DNA from: Corynebacterium diphtheriae
GTDB taxonomy: Bacteria > Actinomycetota > Actinomycetes > Mycobacteriales > Mycobacteriaceae
Length of the DNA stretch: 64,000 bases
NCBI RefSeq assembly: GCF_001457455.1
Contig: NZ_LN831026.1
Span: 744,001 to 808,000 of the forward strand
Reading direction: 5' to 3'
The notes beneath the pieces were generated by a model. It was given only the letters and a program-made list of their open reading frames with translations. It made no database searches and had not been told where the DNA came from. Position 1 is the first letter of the stretch, and each line of letters starts with the position of its first letter. A program made the position numbers and the translations under genes. Below are positions 1 through 8,546 of the stretch, piece by piece.

Positions 1-469
1 CCTCAAGGCACCAAGTTCCAGCATCGGCAAAGACCGCAAGGTCGGATCCTTGTGCGGTACCAATCATTGACAACCACTCTTGCTTTGTGCGTGCAGTGGG
101 GCCCAGACGAGTGTGTTCGGCGACCAGACCCACGCTCGTAATCAGGTCAGATACTGGGGTGGTATCAACATGGCTTTCTCCGACGGTAAGCCATTTAATT
201 GGTGATGACGGAAGGGCGTCTCCGCGTCCGATTGCCCCTGTAAGTACCAGTTGCGCACCGCCTGTCATATCAGCGATTGCTTCGCTGTGTAGGACGTCGG
301 TGACGAGACGGGAAAACCATTCGACAAGTGCTTGTGGCCGTTCGCCGTGATCGATGGCATTGCGCACTAGATCTTGGCTTTCGGCGAGGACACCGCGAAC
401 AGTGGGGGTGTCTGAGCACTGAGGTGCGAGCTCGGCGAGCTCAGTTAAAGACTCATGCAACAAGGTCAC
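1..469 (-). CDS. DUF294-like putative nucleotidyltransferase, partial (3' end beyond window)
   Basis: Open frame read leftward from a GTG at 469 to the window edge, about 156 codons visible, so the C-terminus is missing. The start is supported by a GGAAGG ribosome binding site six bases upstream. Around residues 77-88 the protein has a G-x-x-G-R-G-D stretch like the glycine/aspartate loop of nucleotidyltransferase-fold proteins, and later a D-L-A-V-F-A-D-A-G segment of the sort seen in DUF294 proteins. In the family such proteins are predicted signalling or nucleotidyl-transferring enzymes, often next to CBS domains; no substrate can be inferred here. It lies downstream of the ribosomal-protein unit but is separated from it by a terminator-like hairpin, so it probably has its own promoter. 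Confidence 0.5.
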   Translation of the reverse strand, partial: MTLLHESLTELAELAPQCSDTPTVRGVLAESQDLVRNAIDHGERPQALVEWFSRLVTDVLHSEAIADMTGGAQLVLTGAIGRGDALPSSPIKWLTVGESHVDTTPVSDLITSVGLVAEHTRLGPTARTKQEWLSMIGTAQGSDLAVFADAGTWCLE

Positions 470-576
470 TTGCCTTCCCGTCAGGTGAAATATACAAGTA
501 CCTAAGCTACCAGCCGCGTGGCGCACGCGGTAAACGTGCCACTTACCAGCAGAAAAACTGTCCAGAATATGACGAA

Positions 577-605
577 GCACCCATCTCTTATACAAGAGTG
601 GGTGC
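577..605 (-). terminator. Hairpin terminator downstream of rpsR
   Basis: GCACCCA (577-583) pairs with TGGGTGC (599-605), and the inner CTCTT/AAGAG arms extend the stem with one bulged base around an ATAC loop. It lies about 60 bases past the rpsR stop on the minus strand. There is no long U run, so termination is inferred from stem strength and position. Confidence 0.6.
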
Positions 606-667
606 CTTGTGCTGTCATCGCACTTCGAAGTTAACTTTCGGAGGCGTTGTTTGTTCTCCCAGTCGAT

Positions 668-916
668 TTAGCGGCTGGTGAACGGCAGGAGAGCCATCTC
701 ACGGGCGTTCTTCACAGCGGTTGCAACCTGGCGCTGCTGCTGCGGCGTCAGGCCGGTTACGCGGCGAGAACGAATCTTGTGGCGATCGGAGATAAACTGA
801 CGAAGGGTGTTGATGTCCTTGTAGTCAACCTTCTCGATGCCTGCGGCCTTAAGAGGGTTCTTCTTGGGGCGGCGGGACTGCTCCATCCGCGCCTTCTTTA
901 TGTTATTGCGCTTCAT
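668..916 (-). CDS. rpsR: 30S ribosomal protein S18
   Basis: An 82-residue basic protein with the S18 core ([10 protein letters not shown] followed by R-R-V-T-G-L-T). It binds the platform of the 30S subunit next to S6. The N-terminus lacks the cysteine-containing zinc segment present in some actinobacterial S18 paralogues. It is the last gene of a leftward unit rpmB-rpmG-rpsN-rpsR with gaps of 3 to 14 bases, so it is almost certainly co-transcribed. The start ATG at 916 leaves a 14-base gap from rpsN. Confidence 0.95.
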
Positions 917-930
917 TGAAAACTCCCTGA

Positions 931-1236
931 TTACCAGCTGGACTTACGGACGCCCGGAAGCTCACCGCGGTGAGCCATCTCGCGCATGCGGACACGGGAA
1001 ACACCGAACTTACGCAGGAAGCCACGTGGGCGACCATCGCGGGAGTCACGGTTACGGACGCGAACTGGGGAAGCGTCACGAGGCTGGCGGTTCAATTCGA
1101 ACTGTGCATCGAGACGATCCTCATCAGAGGTGTTCGGGTTCTTGATGATTGCCTTGAGCTCGTTACGGCGCTCCGCAAAGCGGGCGACGACTTCCTTGCG
1201 CTGCTCATTCTTGGCGATCTTGGACTTCTTAGCCAT
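931..1236 (-). CDS. rpsN: 30S ribosomal protein S14, zinc-independent type
   Basis: 101 residues, the length of the long S14 form; the short zinc-binding form is about 61 residues with two CxxC pairs. No cysteine is present. The C-terminal [14 protein letters not shown] and [12 protein letters not shown] motifs are characteristic. It acts in the head of the 30S subunit. The gene starts three bases after the rpmG stop, within the rpmB-rpmG-rpsN-rpsR unit. In mycobacteria a similar set of cysteine-free paralogues is repressed by zinc through Zur; no convincing Zur site was seen here. Confidence 0.95.
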
Positions 1237-1239
1237 AGA

Positions 1240-1404
1240 TTAACGCTCCTCGCGGAATTCGACGTGCTTGCGGACTACCGGATCGTACTTCTTCAAAGAA
1301 ATACGGTCTGGGTTGTTGCGCTTGTTCTTACGGGTGACGTAGGTGTAACCGGTGCCAGCCGTAGACTTGAGCTTGATGATTGGGCGGATATCGTTACGTG
1401 CCAT
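1240..1404 (-). CDS. rpmG: 50S ribosomal protein L33, cysteine-free form
   Basis: A 54-codon gene starting [15 protein letters not shown]. The typical L33 sequence [14 protein letters not shown] follows. The two CxxC pairs of zinc-type L33 are absent, so this is the zinc-free form. It is a small protein of the E-site region of the large subunit. Three bases separate it from rpmB upstream and three from rpsN downstream. No second L33 copy lies in this window, so whether it is the only one in the genome cannot be told. Confidence 0.95.
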   Translation of the reverse strand: MARNDIRPIIKLKSTAGTGYTYVTRKNKRNNPDRISLKKYDPVVRKHVEFREER

Positions 1405-1407
1405 CTT

Positions 1408-1644
1408 TTAGATCTTCTCCCCACGTGCGCGAATCTTAGCCACAACGGACTCGATGCCGTCGCGGTCAATGACTTTCAGGCCCTTGGTGGATACGTTCAG
1501 GGTGATGGTACGGCCCTCAGAGGGCAGGTAGAACTTACGACGCTGCACGTTGGGGTTCCAACGGCGAGACGTGCGTCGGTGCGAGTGCGAGACAGACTTG
1601 CCGTAACCCGGCTGGCGTCCCGTAACCTGGCAAATAGCCGACAT
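1408..1644 (-). CDS. rpmB: 50S ribosomal protein L28
   Basis: 78 residues starting [15 protein letters not shown], followed by [15 protein letters not shown], a signature of L28. The ATG at 1644 has a good AGGAG-type site upstream; a longer in-frame extension is not supported. Only one cysteine remains of the zinc-binding set in some L28 proteins, so this is the zinc-independent type. It is the first gene of the leftward four-gene ribosomal unit, with a long untranslated region shared with the divergent rpmE-rpmF unit. Confidence 0.95.
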   Translation of the reverse strand: MSAICQVTGRQPGYGKSVSHSHRRTSRRWNPNVQRRKFYLPSEGRTITLNVSTKGLKVIDRDGIESVVAKIRARGEKI

Positions 1645-2113
1645 AGGTTTCTTTCTCCTAGCCGCCCACATTCAAACCTGCTGCTGCAGTAACAGGGCCA
1701 CAGTGTGTGGAACTGCCTGTGCTGCAAGTGCTGACGGGGCGATAAACGAACAATTTCGACAACAGCAAGAGACAACCATACCTGCGGTGGGGCGAAAATC
1801 CTAATCAATTCCGAAAAAATTTTAGATTTCTTGCGTGTGTTGTCAGAAAAAGTCGTGTCAGAAGGTATGTGTGCTGCTGAAATGTGATTAGACAGTTAGT
1901 GAAATACCTCTATATAAAAGTGTGGGTAGCCGGCTTTTTGTCGGGGTGGGGGAGGGCTGGATTTTCTCAAAGGAGTAGTTGGGTGTACACTTTGGCAGGT
2001 TGCTTACACTTGTATAGTGTCGGCGAGCATCGCGAAACCCAACTCGAGCACGATCTTCACCGTGATGTGGAGAACCGACTCGAAGTATCAATCCTGAGGG
2101 AAATCGAGAGAAT
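1645..2113. other. 469-base divergent intergenic region between rpmB and rpmE
   Basis: No plausible gene. It should hold promoters for both ribosomal-protein units. A sigma-70-like promoter for rpmE is listed separately. I looked for a Zur-type palindrome (TGATAATnATTATCA-like) and did not see one. An A/T-rich stretch lies around 1806-1835 and a TATATAA box around 1912-1918, which could belong to either strand. Nothing else stands out. Confidence 0.5.
1991..2018 (+). promoter_or_regulatory. Candidate sigma-70-type promoter of rpmE-rpmF
   Basis: TTTGGC (1991-1996) and TATAGT (2013-2018) are separated by 16 bases and would start a transcript about 90 bases before rpmE. The assignment rests on hexamer similarity only. 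Confidence 0.4.
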
Positions 2114-2380
2114 ATGAAGAAAGATATCCACCCTGATTACCACCCAGTGGTATTCCAGGATGCAGGCACTGGCCACCAGTTCCTGACCAAGTCAACCGCT
2201 ACCAGTGACCGCACGGTTGCATGGGAAGATGGCAACGAGTACCCATTGATCGTCGTTGACGTGACCAGTGAGTCTCACCCATTCTGGACCGGTGCGCAGC
2301 GTGTCATGGACACCGCAGGCCGTGTTGAGAAGTTCAACCAGCGTTACGGTGCACTCGCTCGCCGTAAGAAGAACAAGTAA
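2114..2380 (+). CDS. rpmE: 50S ribosomal protein L31 type B
   Basis: 88 residues beginning M-K-K-D-I-H-P-D-Y, with S-H-P-F-W-T-G and a basic C-terminus containing F-N-Q-R-Y-G. Length and absence of CxxC cysteines identify the zinc-independent type B (rpmE2-like) form. L31 bridges the two ribosomal subunits. It is followed 18 bases later by rpmF with a strong AAAGGAGGG site. In other bacteria the type B form is made under zinc limitation; whether that holds here depends on whether a zinc-type L31 exists elsewhere in the genome. Confidence 0.95.
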   Translation: MKKDIHPDYHPVVFQDAGTGHQFLTKSTATSDRTVAWEDGNEYPLIVVDVTSESHPFWTGAQRVMDTAGRVEKFNQRYGALARRKKNK

Positions 2381-2398
2381 TAAAGGAGGGAAACAAAA

Positions 2399-2572
2399 AT
2401 GGCAGTTCCAAAGCGTCGTATGTCGCGTGCAAACACCCACGCACGTCGTTCCCAGTGGAAGGCAGATAACGTTGCCCTCCAAGAAGTGAAGATCAACGGT
2501 CAGACCGTTCGCATCCCACGTCGCCTGGTTAAGGCAGCTCAGCTTGGTCTCGTTGAGGTTGAGCAGTTCTAA
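2399..2572 (+). CDS. rpmF: 50S ribosomal protein L32, cysteine-free form
   Basis: 57 codons: starts [18 protein letters not shown], the standard L32 N-terminus. The CxxC zinc pair often present in the C-terminal half is missing. A very strong Shine-Dalgarno sequence (AAAGGAGGG) precedes the ATG. It is the second and last gene of the rpmE-rpmF unit, closed by the hairpin at 2599-2644. Confidence 0.95.
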
Positions 2573-2598
2573 GCTCTTGTGGATATAATTCCACTATC

Positions 2599-2644
2599 AA
2601 TGAAGGCTGATTTCGGTTAGATCGAAGTCAGCCTTTATTCATTT
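2599..2644 (+). terminator. Terminator after rpmF
   Basis: AATGAAGGCTGATTTCG pairs with CGAAGTCAGCCTTtATTCATT across a GTTAGAT loop (one G-T wobble), 27 bases past the rpmF stop. It contains T-rich sequence on the right arm. Confidence 0.65.
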
Positions 2645-2800
2645 GTAATTTAGAAGACTTCTTTCGGAGTGTGTGTCGGTTGGCTGCTATTGTCAACATT
2701 CAACGCACTATAAAATTGTTGCACTAAATGTAATTATTCATAGCTGACTCTGGGCGTTGCTTGAGGGTCGGTCTCGGCGGGACAAGGCAGAATAGACTGA

Positions 2801-3493
2801 ATGAAGATTGTGGTCGTAGATGATGAGCAGGCGGTGCGCGAGTCGCTTTGTCGTTCGTTGTCCTTTAACGGATATGAAGTGCATCTGGCTCAAGATGGAC
2901 TCGAGGCACTTGAAGTAATTGAACGTGAACAACCAGAGCTGGTCATCCTTGATGTGATGATGCCACGCATGGATGGTCTTGAGGTTTGCCGCACCTTGCG
3001 TGGTAGCGGTGACGACCGTCCGATTTTGGTTCTGACCGCTCGCGATGGTGTGTCTGATCGTGTTGCCGGCCTTGATGCTGGTGCAGACGACTACCTTCCT
3101 AAGCCATTCGCACTTGAGGAGCTACTAGCTCGTGTGCGTTCCCTGCTTCGCCGTGCCGCTGCAGAGTCCGTCGGCTCCGGCAGCCAAGGGGAGCTTTCCT
3201 TTGAGGATCTTCGCCTAAACCCCGATACGCGCGATGTCACCCGCGGTGGTCGCCCTATTAGCTTGACTCGCACTGAGTTTGCGCTGCTCCAGTTGCTGAT
3301 GGCGAATTCTCGTCGCGTACTTTCGCGTGCGTCGATCTTGGAAGAAGTGTGGGGATATGACTTCCCAACTTCTGGAAACGCACTGGAAGTCTATATTGGC
3401 TATTTGCGTCGCAAGACTGAATCAGAAGGGGAGCCACGTTTGATCCATACCGTTCGCGGTGTTGGCTACGTGCTGAGGGAAACTGCGCCGTGA
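2801..3493 (+). CDS. mprA: MprA-type response regulator (OmpR/PhoB family)
   Basis: 230 residues. Receiver domain 1-115 with acidic pair D7-D8, phospho-acceptor D51 in V-I-L-D-V-M-M-P, and the conserved lysine in L-P-K-P-F. The winged-helix DNA-binding domain occupies roughly 130-227 and ends R-G-V-G-Y-V-L-R. It overlaps the kinase gene by four bases and the next gene is a membrane HtrA protease, the order known for mycobacterial mprA-mprB-pepD, a cell-envelope stress system. The orthology call rests on this synteny and the sequence class; the name could be replaced by a strain-specific TCS label (cgtR2 in C. glutamicum). Confidence 0.85.
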   Translation: MKIVVVDDEQAVRESLCRSLSFNGYEVHLAQDGLEALEVIEREQPELVILDVMMPRMDGLEVCRTLRGSGDDRPILVLTARDGVSDRVAGLDAGADDYLPKPFALEELLARVRSLLRRAAAESVGSGSQGELSFEDLRLNPDTRDVTRGGRPISLTRTEFALLQLLMANSRRVLSRASILEEVWGYDFPTSGNALEVYIGYLRRKTESEGEPRLIHTVRGVGYVLRETAP

Positions 3494-5034
3494 TGCTGCG
3501 CCGTTTCCGCGAAAGCCTGCCGGGAGGGGCAGGCTTTTTAGGTATGTCTGGGGATGCCCGCACTTCGCACTTTTCGCGTGCGTCGCTTAAATCACGTATC
3601 TCTCTGCTTACTGCATCGATGGTGGCAATTGCTGTGGGCATGATGCTTATCGTGTCGTATTGGTCTGTTTCTGGCACGCTGCGTAGTTCGATGGACCGCG
3701 CTTTGAACGCCAAGGCAACGGCGTTGATTAGTCGGATGGATCAGCCTGATTTTTTCTTCCGTTCTCAGTACGAGATCGACAAGTTTCGTGAGTATAACGC
3801 GGATACCCGTATCTCGTTGCGAATGCCCGGCTGGAACTATTCTGTCGGCGACGATTTGCCGATGGTCAAGGGTGGCGGCGACGATGTCGAGGGGTATAGT
3901 GCTGCCACGATCAACGGTGAGCGAGTTTTAACTAAGGTGTCGGATTCCGGTGCCACCGTCATTTTGGCGCGCGGAATGGAAGCCACCCACAAGATGATTA
4001 CTAGCTTGGCAATTACACTGTTGCTGGTAGCAGGTCTTGGTGTGCTAATGGCGATCGCTACAGGTGTAGCTGTCGCATCTACGGTGCTTCGTCCTTTGCG
4101 GCGGTTGCGCAACCGGGTTCGTTATATTACGGAAACAGACGATCTCAAACCGATCCAAGTAGAAGGTAATGACGAGCTTTCGGAGCTTACGACTCGTTTC
4201 AACGAGATGCTTGAGGCGTTACGACGTTCGCGTCAGCGTCAAACCGAGCTTGTTGCCGATGCCGGCCATGAGCTGAAGACGCCTCTTACTTCTATGCGCA
4301 CCAACATTGAATTGTTGATGATGATGCATAACACGGACTCTGCTGCGATTAGTGAAGAAGATAAGCAGGCATTGCAGTCGGATGTTATTGCACAGATGGA
4401 GGAGCTTTCCACGCTGATCGGTGATCTCATCGATCTGGCACGCCAAGAAACCTCGGAGAAAACTTTAGAACCCATCGATTTGCTTGATGTGGTTAATTCT
4501 TCGGTCGAGCGCGTGCGGCGGCGTCGCCCCGATGTGCGCTTCGAAATCCAGGCGATTCCGTGGTACCTCGAAGGTGACAGCTTTGCCTTGGGGCGCGCAA
4601 TTTTGAACCTCCTTGATAACGCATCAAAGTGGTCACCTGCTGATGGTGTTGTTCGTTTCACCATGCAGGTCGTAGAGCGTGAAGACGGCGATCGCGTTTT
4701 GCATATGGACATTTCTGATTCTTGTCCAGGTATTCCGGTCGAAGATCGTGAAAAAGTTTTTGATCGCTTCTATAGATCGGTGAGCGCGCGTTCAACCCCA
4801 GGTTCTGGCTTGGGGCTTGCCATTGTGCATTCCACGATCGTTCGCCACGGGGGAACTGTCACAGCTGGGGAATCCGACGACGGAGGCGCGCGAATGCGTG
4901 TCGAGTTGCCAGGATCTGTTACGGATGAAGAACTCCATTCTTCATCAAAGACTCGTGTGGTTCAACCAAGCAGCACTGCTGAGCGCCTTGATCTGGCACG
5001 GCAACGTCGTGAGGAGCGTCGTAACGGCAAATAA
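3490..5034 (+). CDS. mprB: MprB-type sensor histidine kinase
   Basis: 514 residues from GTG 3490, which overlaps the mprA stop. A first membrane segment lies at about 38-58, an external sensor region at about 59-168, and a second segment at about 170-198. HAMP (about 199-250) follows, then HisKA with phospho-accepting H260 in A-G-H-E-L-K-T-P-L. The ATPase domain carries [10 protein letters not shown] and a G-S-G-L-G-L-A-I box. It should phosphorylate the upstream regulator in response to envelope stress. A later ATG at 3544 would shorten the cytoplasmic N-tail and cannot be excluded. Confidence 0.85.
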   Translation: MMLRRFRESLPGGAGFLGMSGDARTSHFSRASLKSRISLLTASMVAIAVGMMLIVSYWSVSGTLRSSMDRALNAKATALISRMDQPDFFFRSQYEIDKFREYNADTRISLRMPGWNYSVGDDLPMVKGGGDDVEGYSAATINGERVLTKVSDSGATVILARGMEATHKMITSLAITLLLVAGLGVLMAIATGVAVASTVLRPLRRLRNRVRYITETDDLKPIQVEGNDELSELTTRFNEMLEALRRSRQRQTELVADAGHELKTPLTSMRTNIELLMMMHNTDSAAISEEDKQALQSDVIAQMEELSTLIGDLIDLARQETSEKTLEPIDLLDVVNSSVERVRRRRPDVRFEIQAIPWYLEGDSFALGRAILNLLDNASKWSPADGVVRFTMQVVEREDGDRVLHMDISDSCPGIPVEDREKVFDRFYRSVSARSTPGSGLGLAIVHSTIVRHGGTVTAGESDDGGARMRVELPGSVTDEELHSSSKTRVVQPSSTAERLDLARQRREERRNGK

Positions 5035-5044
5035 TACGTTCACA

Positions 5045-5087
5045 GGAACCTCCCAGCGATTCACGACGCTACCCGCAGTGAGGTTCC
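5045..5087. repeat. Inverted repeat between mprB and htrA
   Basis: GGAACCTC (5045-5052) is matched by GAGGTTCC (5080-5087), perfect over eight bases with a 27-base loop, located 11 bases past mprB and 37 before the protease start. There is no U run, so it is more likely an operator or mRNA structure than a terminator. Confidence 0.45.
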
Positions 5088-5123
5088 AGAACGTCACCAG
5101 TATGTGGTCCGATAGTATTTACT

Positions 5124-6410
5124 ATGACAAATCCACAGAACCATGATGACGCCCGCACTTCACCCACCGCCGATCAGACCGCAGCGTTTGATCGGGTGGA
5201 GAATCCTTACGGAAATGCTCACAACGTGCAAGAAGAACAACTAACTGAGCAATCGCAGCCGTTGGGAGCTCAGGAACCCCCTGTACCGCTGGAGCCGGAG
5301 ACGTCGAAACGCGAAAAGCGACGCGTCAGCATCGGCACCGCTGTTGCTATGACGCTGGTTGCTGCCATTGCCTCTGGCACGTTGACTGGGGTTTATTCCA
5401 CAAACCGTGCGGGTAATTCCGGCTCCACTACACGCACGCAGGTAGCGGAATCCTTGCGTCAGCCAGTATCTCAAGATCATCCAGCTCCCGTTGAGGGATC
5501 GGTTGAAGACGTCGCAGCAAAGGTATTGCCTTCTGTCGTATCGATTTTGGTGGCCACTCGAAACGGCTCCGCTGAAGGATCTGGCTCCATTATTTCCGAA
5601 GATGGCTACGTGATGACCAACAACCACGTGGTGGCAGGGGCTGAACAAGGGGCAGCGCGAATATCTGTGACCTTGAACGATGGCTCTGAGCATCCTGCTG
5701 AATTGATAGCTGGCGACCCAAACACAGACGTCGCAGTAATCAAGATCAAAGACGTCAGTGGCTTGCCTGTCATGAAGTTCGGTGATTCCAACAACCTCAC
5801 GGTTGGGCAACAAGTGGTTGCCGTGGGGTCGCCGCTGGGGCTTTCGGCTACGGTCACATCTGGCATCGTGTCAGCGCTGAACCGTCCGGTGCGTGCAGGC
5901 GGCTCCGAAACAGGACAATCGTCGCTTATCGACGCCGTCCAAACCGACGCAGCAATCAACCCAGGCAACTCCGGCGGCCCATTGGTTGATGCCAACGGAG
6001 CCCTCATCGGCATGAACTCCGTGATCGCCTCGCTCAGCGCAGGCGGCAAGTCTGAATCCGGATCCATCGGCCTAGGCTTTGCCATCCCTTCCAACTTTGC
6101 TCGTCGCGTAGCCAGCCAGCTCATTGAGAAGGGTTATGCCACCCAACCCATGATTGGTATTCAGCTCATTTCGAACGCGAACGCCAAAGGTGCTGTAATC
6201 GCCGATGTTCAGCCTGATGGTCCAGGCGCTCACGCCGGATTACGAGCAGGAGAAGTGATCACCAAAATTAATGACCGCCATGTTGATAGCGCCGATGCTT
6301 TGATCGCTGCGGTACGAAGCAGCGATTTTGGTCAAACAGTTAAGCTCACCGTCCGTGGGGAAAACGACCAAAACGAGCGACAGGTCGACGTAACCCTCAC
6401 AGGCGAATAG
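5124..6410 (+). CDS. htrA: Membrane-anchored HtrA-family serine protease with PDZ domain (PepD-like)
   Basis: 428 residues. A charged cytoplasmic tail of about 65 residues precedes one membrane segment (about 70-90), so the protease domain faces outside. The catalytic triad is visible: H168 in T-N-N-H-V-V, D202 in N-T-D-V-A-V, S283 in G-N-S-G-G-P-L. A PDZ domain occupies about 335-425. The family degrades or refolds damaged envelope proteins. Its place after mprAB matches mycobacterial pepD, where the protease is regulated by MprAB and modulates the stress response. One copy of the dispersed CCGTGGGGAA word sits near the 3' end (6353). Confidence 0.9.
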   Translation: MTNPQNHDDARTSPTADQTAAFDRVENPYGNAHNVQEEQLTEQSQPLGAQEPPVPLEPETSKREKRRVSIGTAVAMTLVAAIASGTLTGVYSTNRAGNSGSTTRTQVAESLRQPVSQDHPAPVEGSVEDVAAKVLPSVVSILVATRNGSAEGSGSIISEDGYVMTNNHVVAGAEQGAARISVTLNDGSEHPAELIAGDPNTDVAVIKIKDVSGLPVMKFGDSNNLTVGQQVVAVGSPLGLSATVTSGIVSALNRPVRAGGSETGQSSLIDAVQTDAAINPGNSGGPLVDANGALIGMNSVIASLSAGGKSESGSIGLGFAIPSNFARRVASQLIEKGYATQPMIGIQLISNANAKGAVIADVQPDGPGAHAGLRAGEVITKINDRHVDSADALIAAVRSSDFGQTVKLTVRGENDQNERQVDVTLTGE

Positions 6411-6448
6411 ACTGCTAGATCAAAGTATCTATTACGAGAAGAGACGCC

Positions 6449-7036
6449 ATGGAGATCACGGACATCACCCAAATGGACAACGTGTTCGATTACATCGAAC
6501 CGGATCCTGAGTTTTTCCGCGCTACTGAAGCCGAAGATAATAACTCGGTTCTGGGCGGTCCGCGTCGTGCCCTCGCAGTACTTATCCGAGATCATTCCGA
6601 AAATACTGCGGATAACACGGCGACAGTAGTGGCAGAGCTACTGGGCGAAGGCGGTTTTACCGTGGATGCGGTCGTTGATGTCCAAGCTGACCAGCATCTT
6701 ATTCGAAATGCTATTGAAACAGCTGTTGTAGGTGGCGTGGACTTAGTCCTCACCATAGGTGGCACGGGCGTGAGGCCGCGAGATCATGCACCAGAGGCAA
6801 CACGGGAGGTTCTTGATCAGGAGGTACCTGGTATTGCACAAGCTATCCGCGCATCCGGTTTAGCCTGTGGCTCGGTTGATGCCTGCACTTCTCGTGGAAT
6901 CTCCGGTGTATCCGCTTCCACCGTCGTGGTGAATATGGCAGCCTCACGTTCGGCGATTCGAGACGGCATGGCGACTATGACGCCGTTGGTGCACTACGTC
7001 ATCGATCAGCTGCGCGAATACAGCGTGAACGACTAA
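6449..7036 (+). CDS. moaB: MoaB/Mog-family molybdopterin-binding protein
   Basis: 195 residues. The MoCF-binding fold begins near residue 42 with a conserved G-G-T-G-V-R-P-R-D-H-A-P-E segment at about 109-122 and a T-S-R-G-I-S-G-V loop. Members adenylylate molybdopterin (Mog) or bind it (MoaB). The N-terminal 40 acidic residues are an extension beyond the fold. It follows htrA by 38 bases; the mprAB-pepD-mog order is conserved in mycobacteria, although the functional link between protease and cofactor synthesis is unknown. Confidence 0.8.
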   Translation: MEITDITQMDNVFDYIEPDPEFFRATEAEDNNSVLGGPRRALAVLIRDHSENTADNTATVVAELLGEGGFTVDAVVDVQADQHLIRNAIETAVVGGVDLVLTIGGTGVRPRDHAPEATREVLDQEVPGIAQAIRASGLACGSVDACTSRGISGVSASTVVVNMAASRSAIRDGMATMTPLVHYVIDQLREYSVND

Positions 7037-7065
7037 TTTTTAGGAGAAAGTGGAACAGTCGCAAG

Positions 7066-7251
7066 ATGAAAAAAGCACGTAGAAGGGTTGTGCGTCTATC
7101 AGACGCTGAAGACTACGATCGGAAAGCCGATACCGCGGAATTCGTCTCTGCTATTCCAGATGTTGCAGTTCCTTTGGAAGACGGCGAAGAAGATCAACTC
7201 CAAGGCCTAGCCTTTTGGAAAGACCAGATGCCGCCACATTACGGCTCCTGA
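7066..7251 (+). CDS. Small conserved-looking hypothetical protein, 61 aa
   Basis: Starts with a basic stretch (M-K-K-A-R-R-R-V-V-R-L-S) and turns acidic in the middle (D-G-E-E-D-Q), ending H-Y-G-S. No signal peptide, membrane segment or cysteine. It begins 29 bases after moaB and is followed directly by a bidirectional terminator, so it is probably the last gene of the htrA-moaB transcript. I do not recognise a family. Confidence 0.65.
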   Translation: MKKARRRVVRLSDAEDYDRKADTAEFVSAIPDVAVPLEDGEEDQLQGLAFWKDQMPPHYGS

Positions 7252-7257
7252 AAAATA

Positions 7258-7318
7258 CAACCGCCTTCTTTCCTTAAACTCACGCGCATGTCGGAGAGTT
7301 CGGGAAAGAAGGCGGTTG
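7258..7318. terminator. Bidirectional terminator between the moaB unit and mscL
   Basis: CAACCGCCTTCTTTCC (7258-7273) is perfectly complementary to GGAAAGAAGGCGGTTG (7303-7318). The loop itself contains a small AACTC/GAGTT pairing. It lies between convergent genes and can serve both. Confidence 0.8.
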
Positions 7319-7336
7319 AGATAGTCCGCAGAATAA

Positions 7337-7741
7337 TTACAGGTTGCGGTTTTTTAGCAGGTCGCGGATTTCTTCCAAGAGTTCTGCTTCGATGGAGGCT
7401 GGTGCTTCTTCTTCCTCAACAACACCCTTGCGGCGTGCTGCCATCTCATTGAGCTTGTTCATAGGTGCAACAAGGATAAAGTACACAACTGCTGCGATGA
7501 TCAGGAAGTTCAGTGCAGCGGTGATAACGGCACCGAAGTCCATGAAGGTAGCATCGTTGCCGGAGCGTAGATAAAAGCCTAGGCCGGAAACATCAGCACC
7601 GCCGAGGGTGGCGATCATTGGGTTAATTAGGTGCTCGGAAAATGCGGTCACGATAGCGGTGAAAGCAGTACCGATAACGACCGCGACGGCGAGTTCGACA
7701 ACGTTGCCGCGTAGGATAAAGTCTTTAAACCCTTTGAGCAT
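7337..7741 (-). CDS. mscL: Large-conductance mechanosensitive channel MscL
   Basis: 134 residues. The N-terminal amphipathic helix M-L-K-G-F-K-D-F-I-L-R-G-N-V-V-E is diagnostic, followed by TM1 (about 15-45) rich in A/V/G, an external loop, TM2 (about 68-92), and an acidic-basic cytoplasmic helix (E-E-E-E-A-P). It forms the homopentameric emergency valve opened by membrane tension on osmotic downshock. The window also carries a betaine uptake transporter of the betP type, so both arms of osmotic response are present, though not adjacent. Confidence 0.95.
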   Translation of the reverse strand: MLKGFKDFILRGNVVELAVAVVIGTAFTAIVTAFSEHLINPMIATLGGADVSGLGFYLRSGNDATFMDFGAVITAALNFLIIAAVVYFILVAPMNKLNEMAARRKGVVEEEEAPASIEAELLEEIRDLLKNRNL

Positions 7742-7847
7742 GGTTTACAACCTCTTTCTATAAATGTGCGCCAATTACGCTACCGGAATTATCTTTACAG
7801 TTCCAGTGCAAAACTATTTAGTTATGCTTTTTAACAGGGGTTTTGAT

Positions 7848-8531
7848 CTATTCCGTCTTAGGTGGACGCGCTCGTGCTCCAGCGATGACAACTGTGAGCG
7901 GAATAGCGAGAGATTGGGAAGCGACGATTCGTGCTTGATCGGCCGGCAGCGCGATAAGAACAGCGTCCGAACCATAGCTTGAGGTATTTTTCTCTGGCAC
8001 AGGGGCGAAAACTATGACGCCGCCGGCGGCGACAACATGCGGGTCATGAGCGTCGTTAGCTGCGATGACATCAACCACGTCTCCTGGTTGCACCACTCGC
8101 GAGACGGATTGTTCAGCAAGGCGAATGGGGACGATATTGATGGGTTGGTCTTCGCCGAAAGGCAACTGGTTCCCCACGGAGGAAAGCGTGTGACTGGAAT
8201 CGAGAAAATCAACCGCTGTGGCGATACTGCCGGCGGTGTGGGCAGAAATAGTGATGCGTTCGTTGGGGGCTGATGCTAAAAGATCGTCAGGGCGCAGTGC
8301 GTTTTCGGGTATTAAGTGCTGAGGGACATGGGCGGTGGTGAAATGTGTGCGGTTGACGGCGGTGCCAGCTTCGACGGCGGTGGCGTAGCGCAGCACTTCT
8401 GTTGTGGATTCGGTACGGGGAAAAACTGCGAGTGCTAGGGCAAGAATGACAAGGCTTAATGCCAGGCTTCGCCGGAGAAATGTTTCTCGGCGCCTTCCTG
8501 GAGTGCGCAGGATGGATTTAATGGAGGTCAC
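7848..8531 (-). CDS. SAF-domain protein (CpaB/RcpC-like), membrane-anchored
   Basis: 227 residues with an N-terminal basic patch, one membrane segment at about 22-40, then a SAF-like domain (V-E-A-G-T-A-V-N-R-T) and a C-terminal R-V-V-Q-P-G-D-V-V-D-V-I-A stretch typical of the RcpC/CpaB type. In Flp/tad pilus systems CpaB helps assemble the secretion channel, but no pilus gene is nearby. In related corynebacteria a gene of this kind also sits between mscL and fthC. It starts 15 bases after fthC and is probably co-transcribed with it. The role is unknown. Confidence 0.7.
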   Translation of the reverse strand: MTSIKSILRTPGRRRETFLRRSLALSLVILALALAVFPRTESTTEVLRYATAVEAGTAVNRTHFTTAHVPQHLIPENALRPDDLLASAPNERITISAHTAGSIATAVDFLDSSHTLSSVGNQLPFGEDQPINIVPIRLAEQSVSRVVQPGDVVDVIAANDAHDPHVVAAGGVIVFAPVPEKNTSSYGSDAVLIALPADQARIVASQSLAIPLTVVIAGARARPPKTE

Positions 8532-8546
8532 GTAAGTTTCGACGTA

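Noticed and set aside
970..1692. Plus-strand frame of 240 codons antisense to the ribosomal-protein genes
   Set aside because: Overlaps three certain genes on the minus strand.
1645..2113. Zur box before the ribosomal-protein units
   Set aside because: Searched by eye for the usual A/T-rich palindrome; none found.
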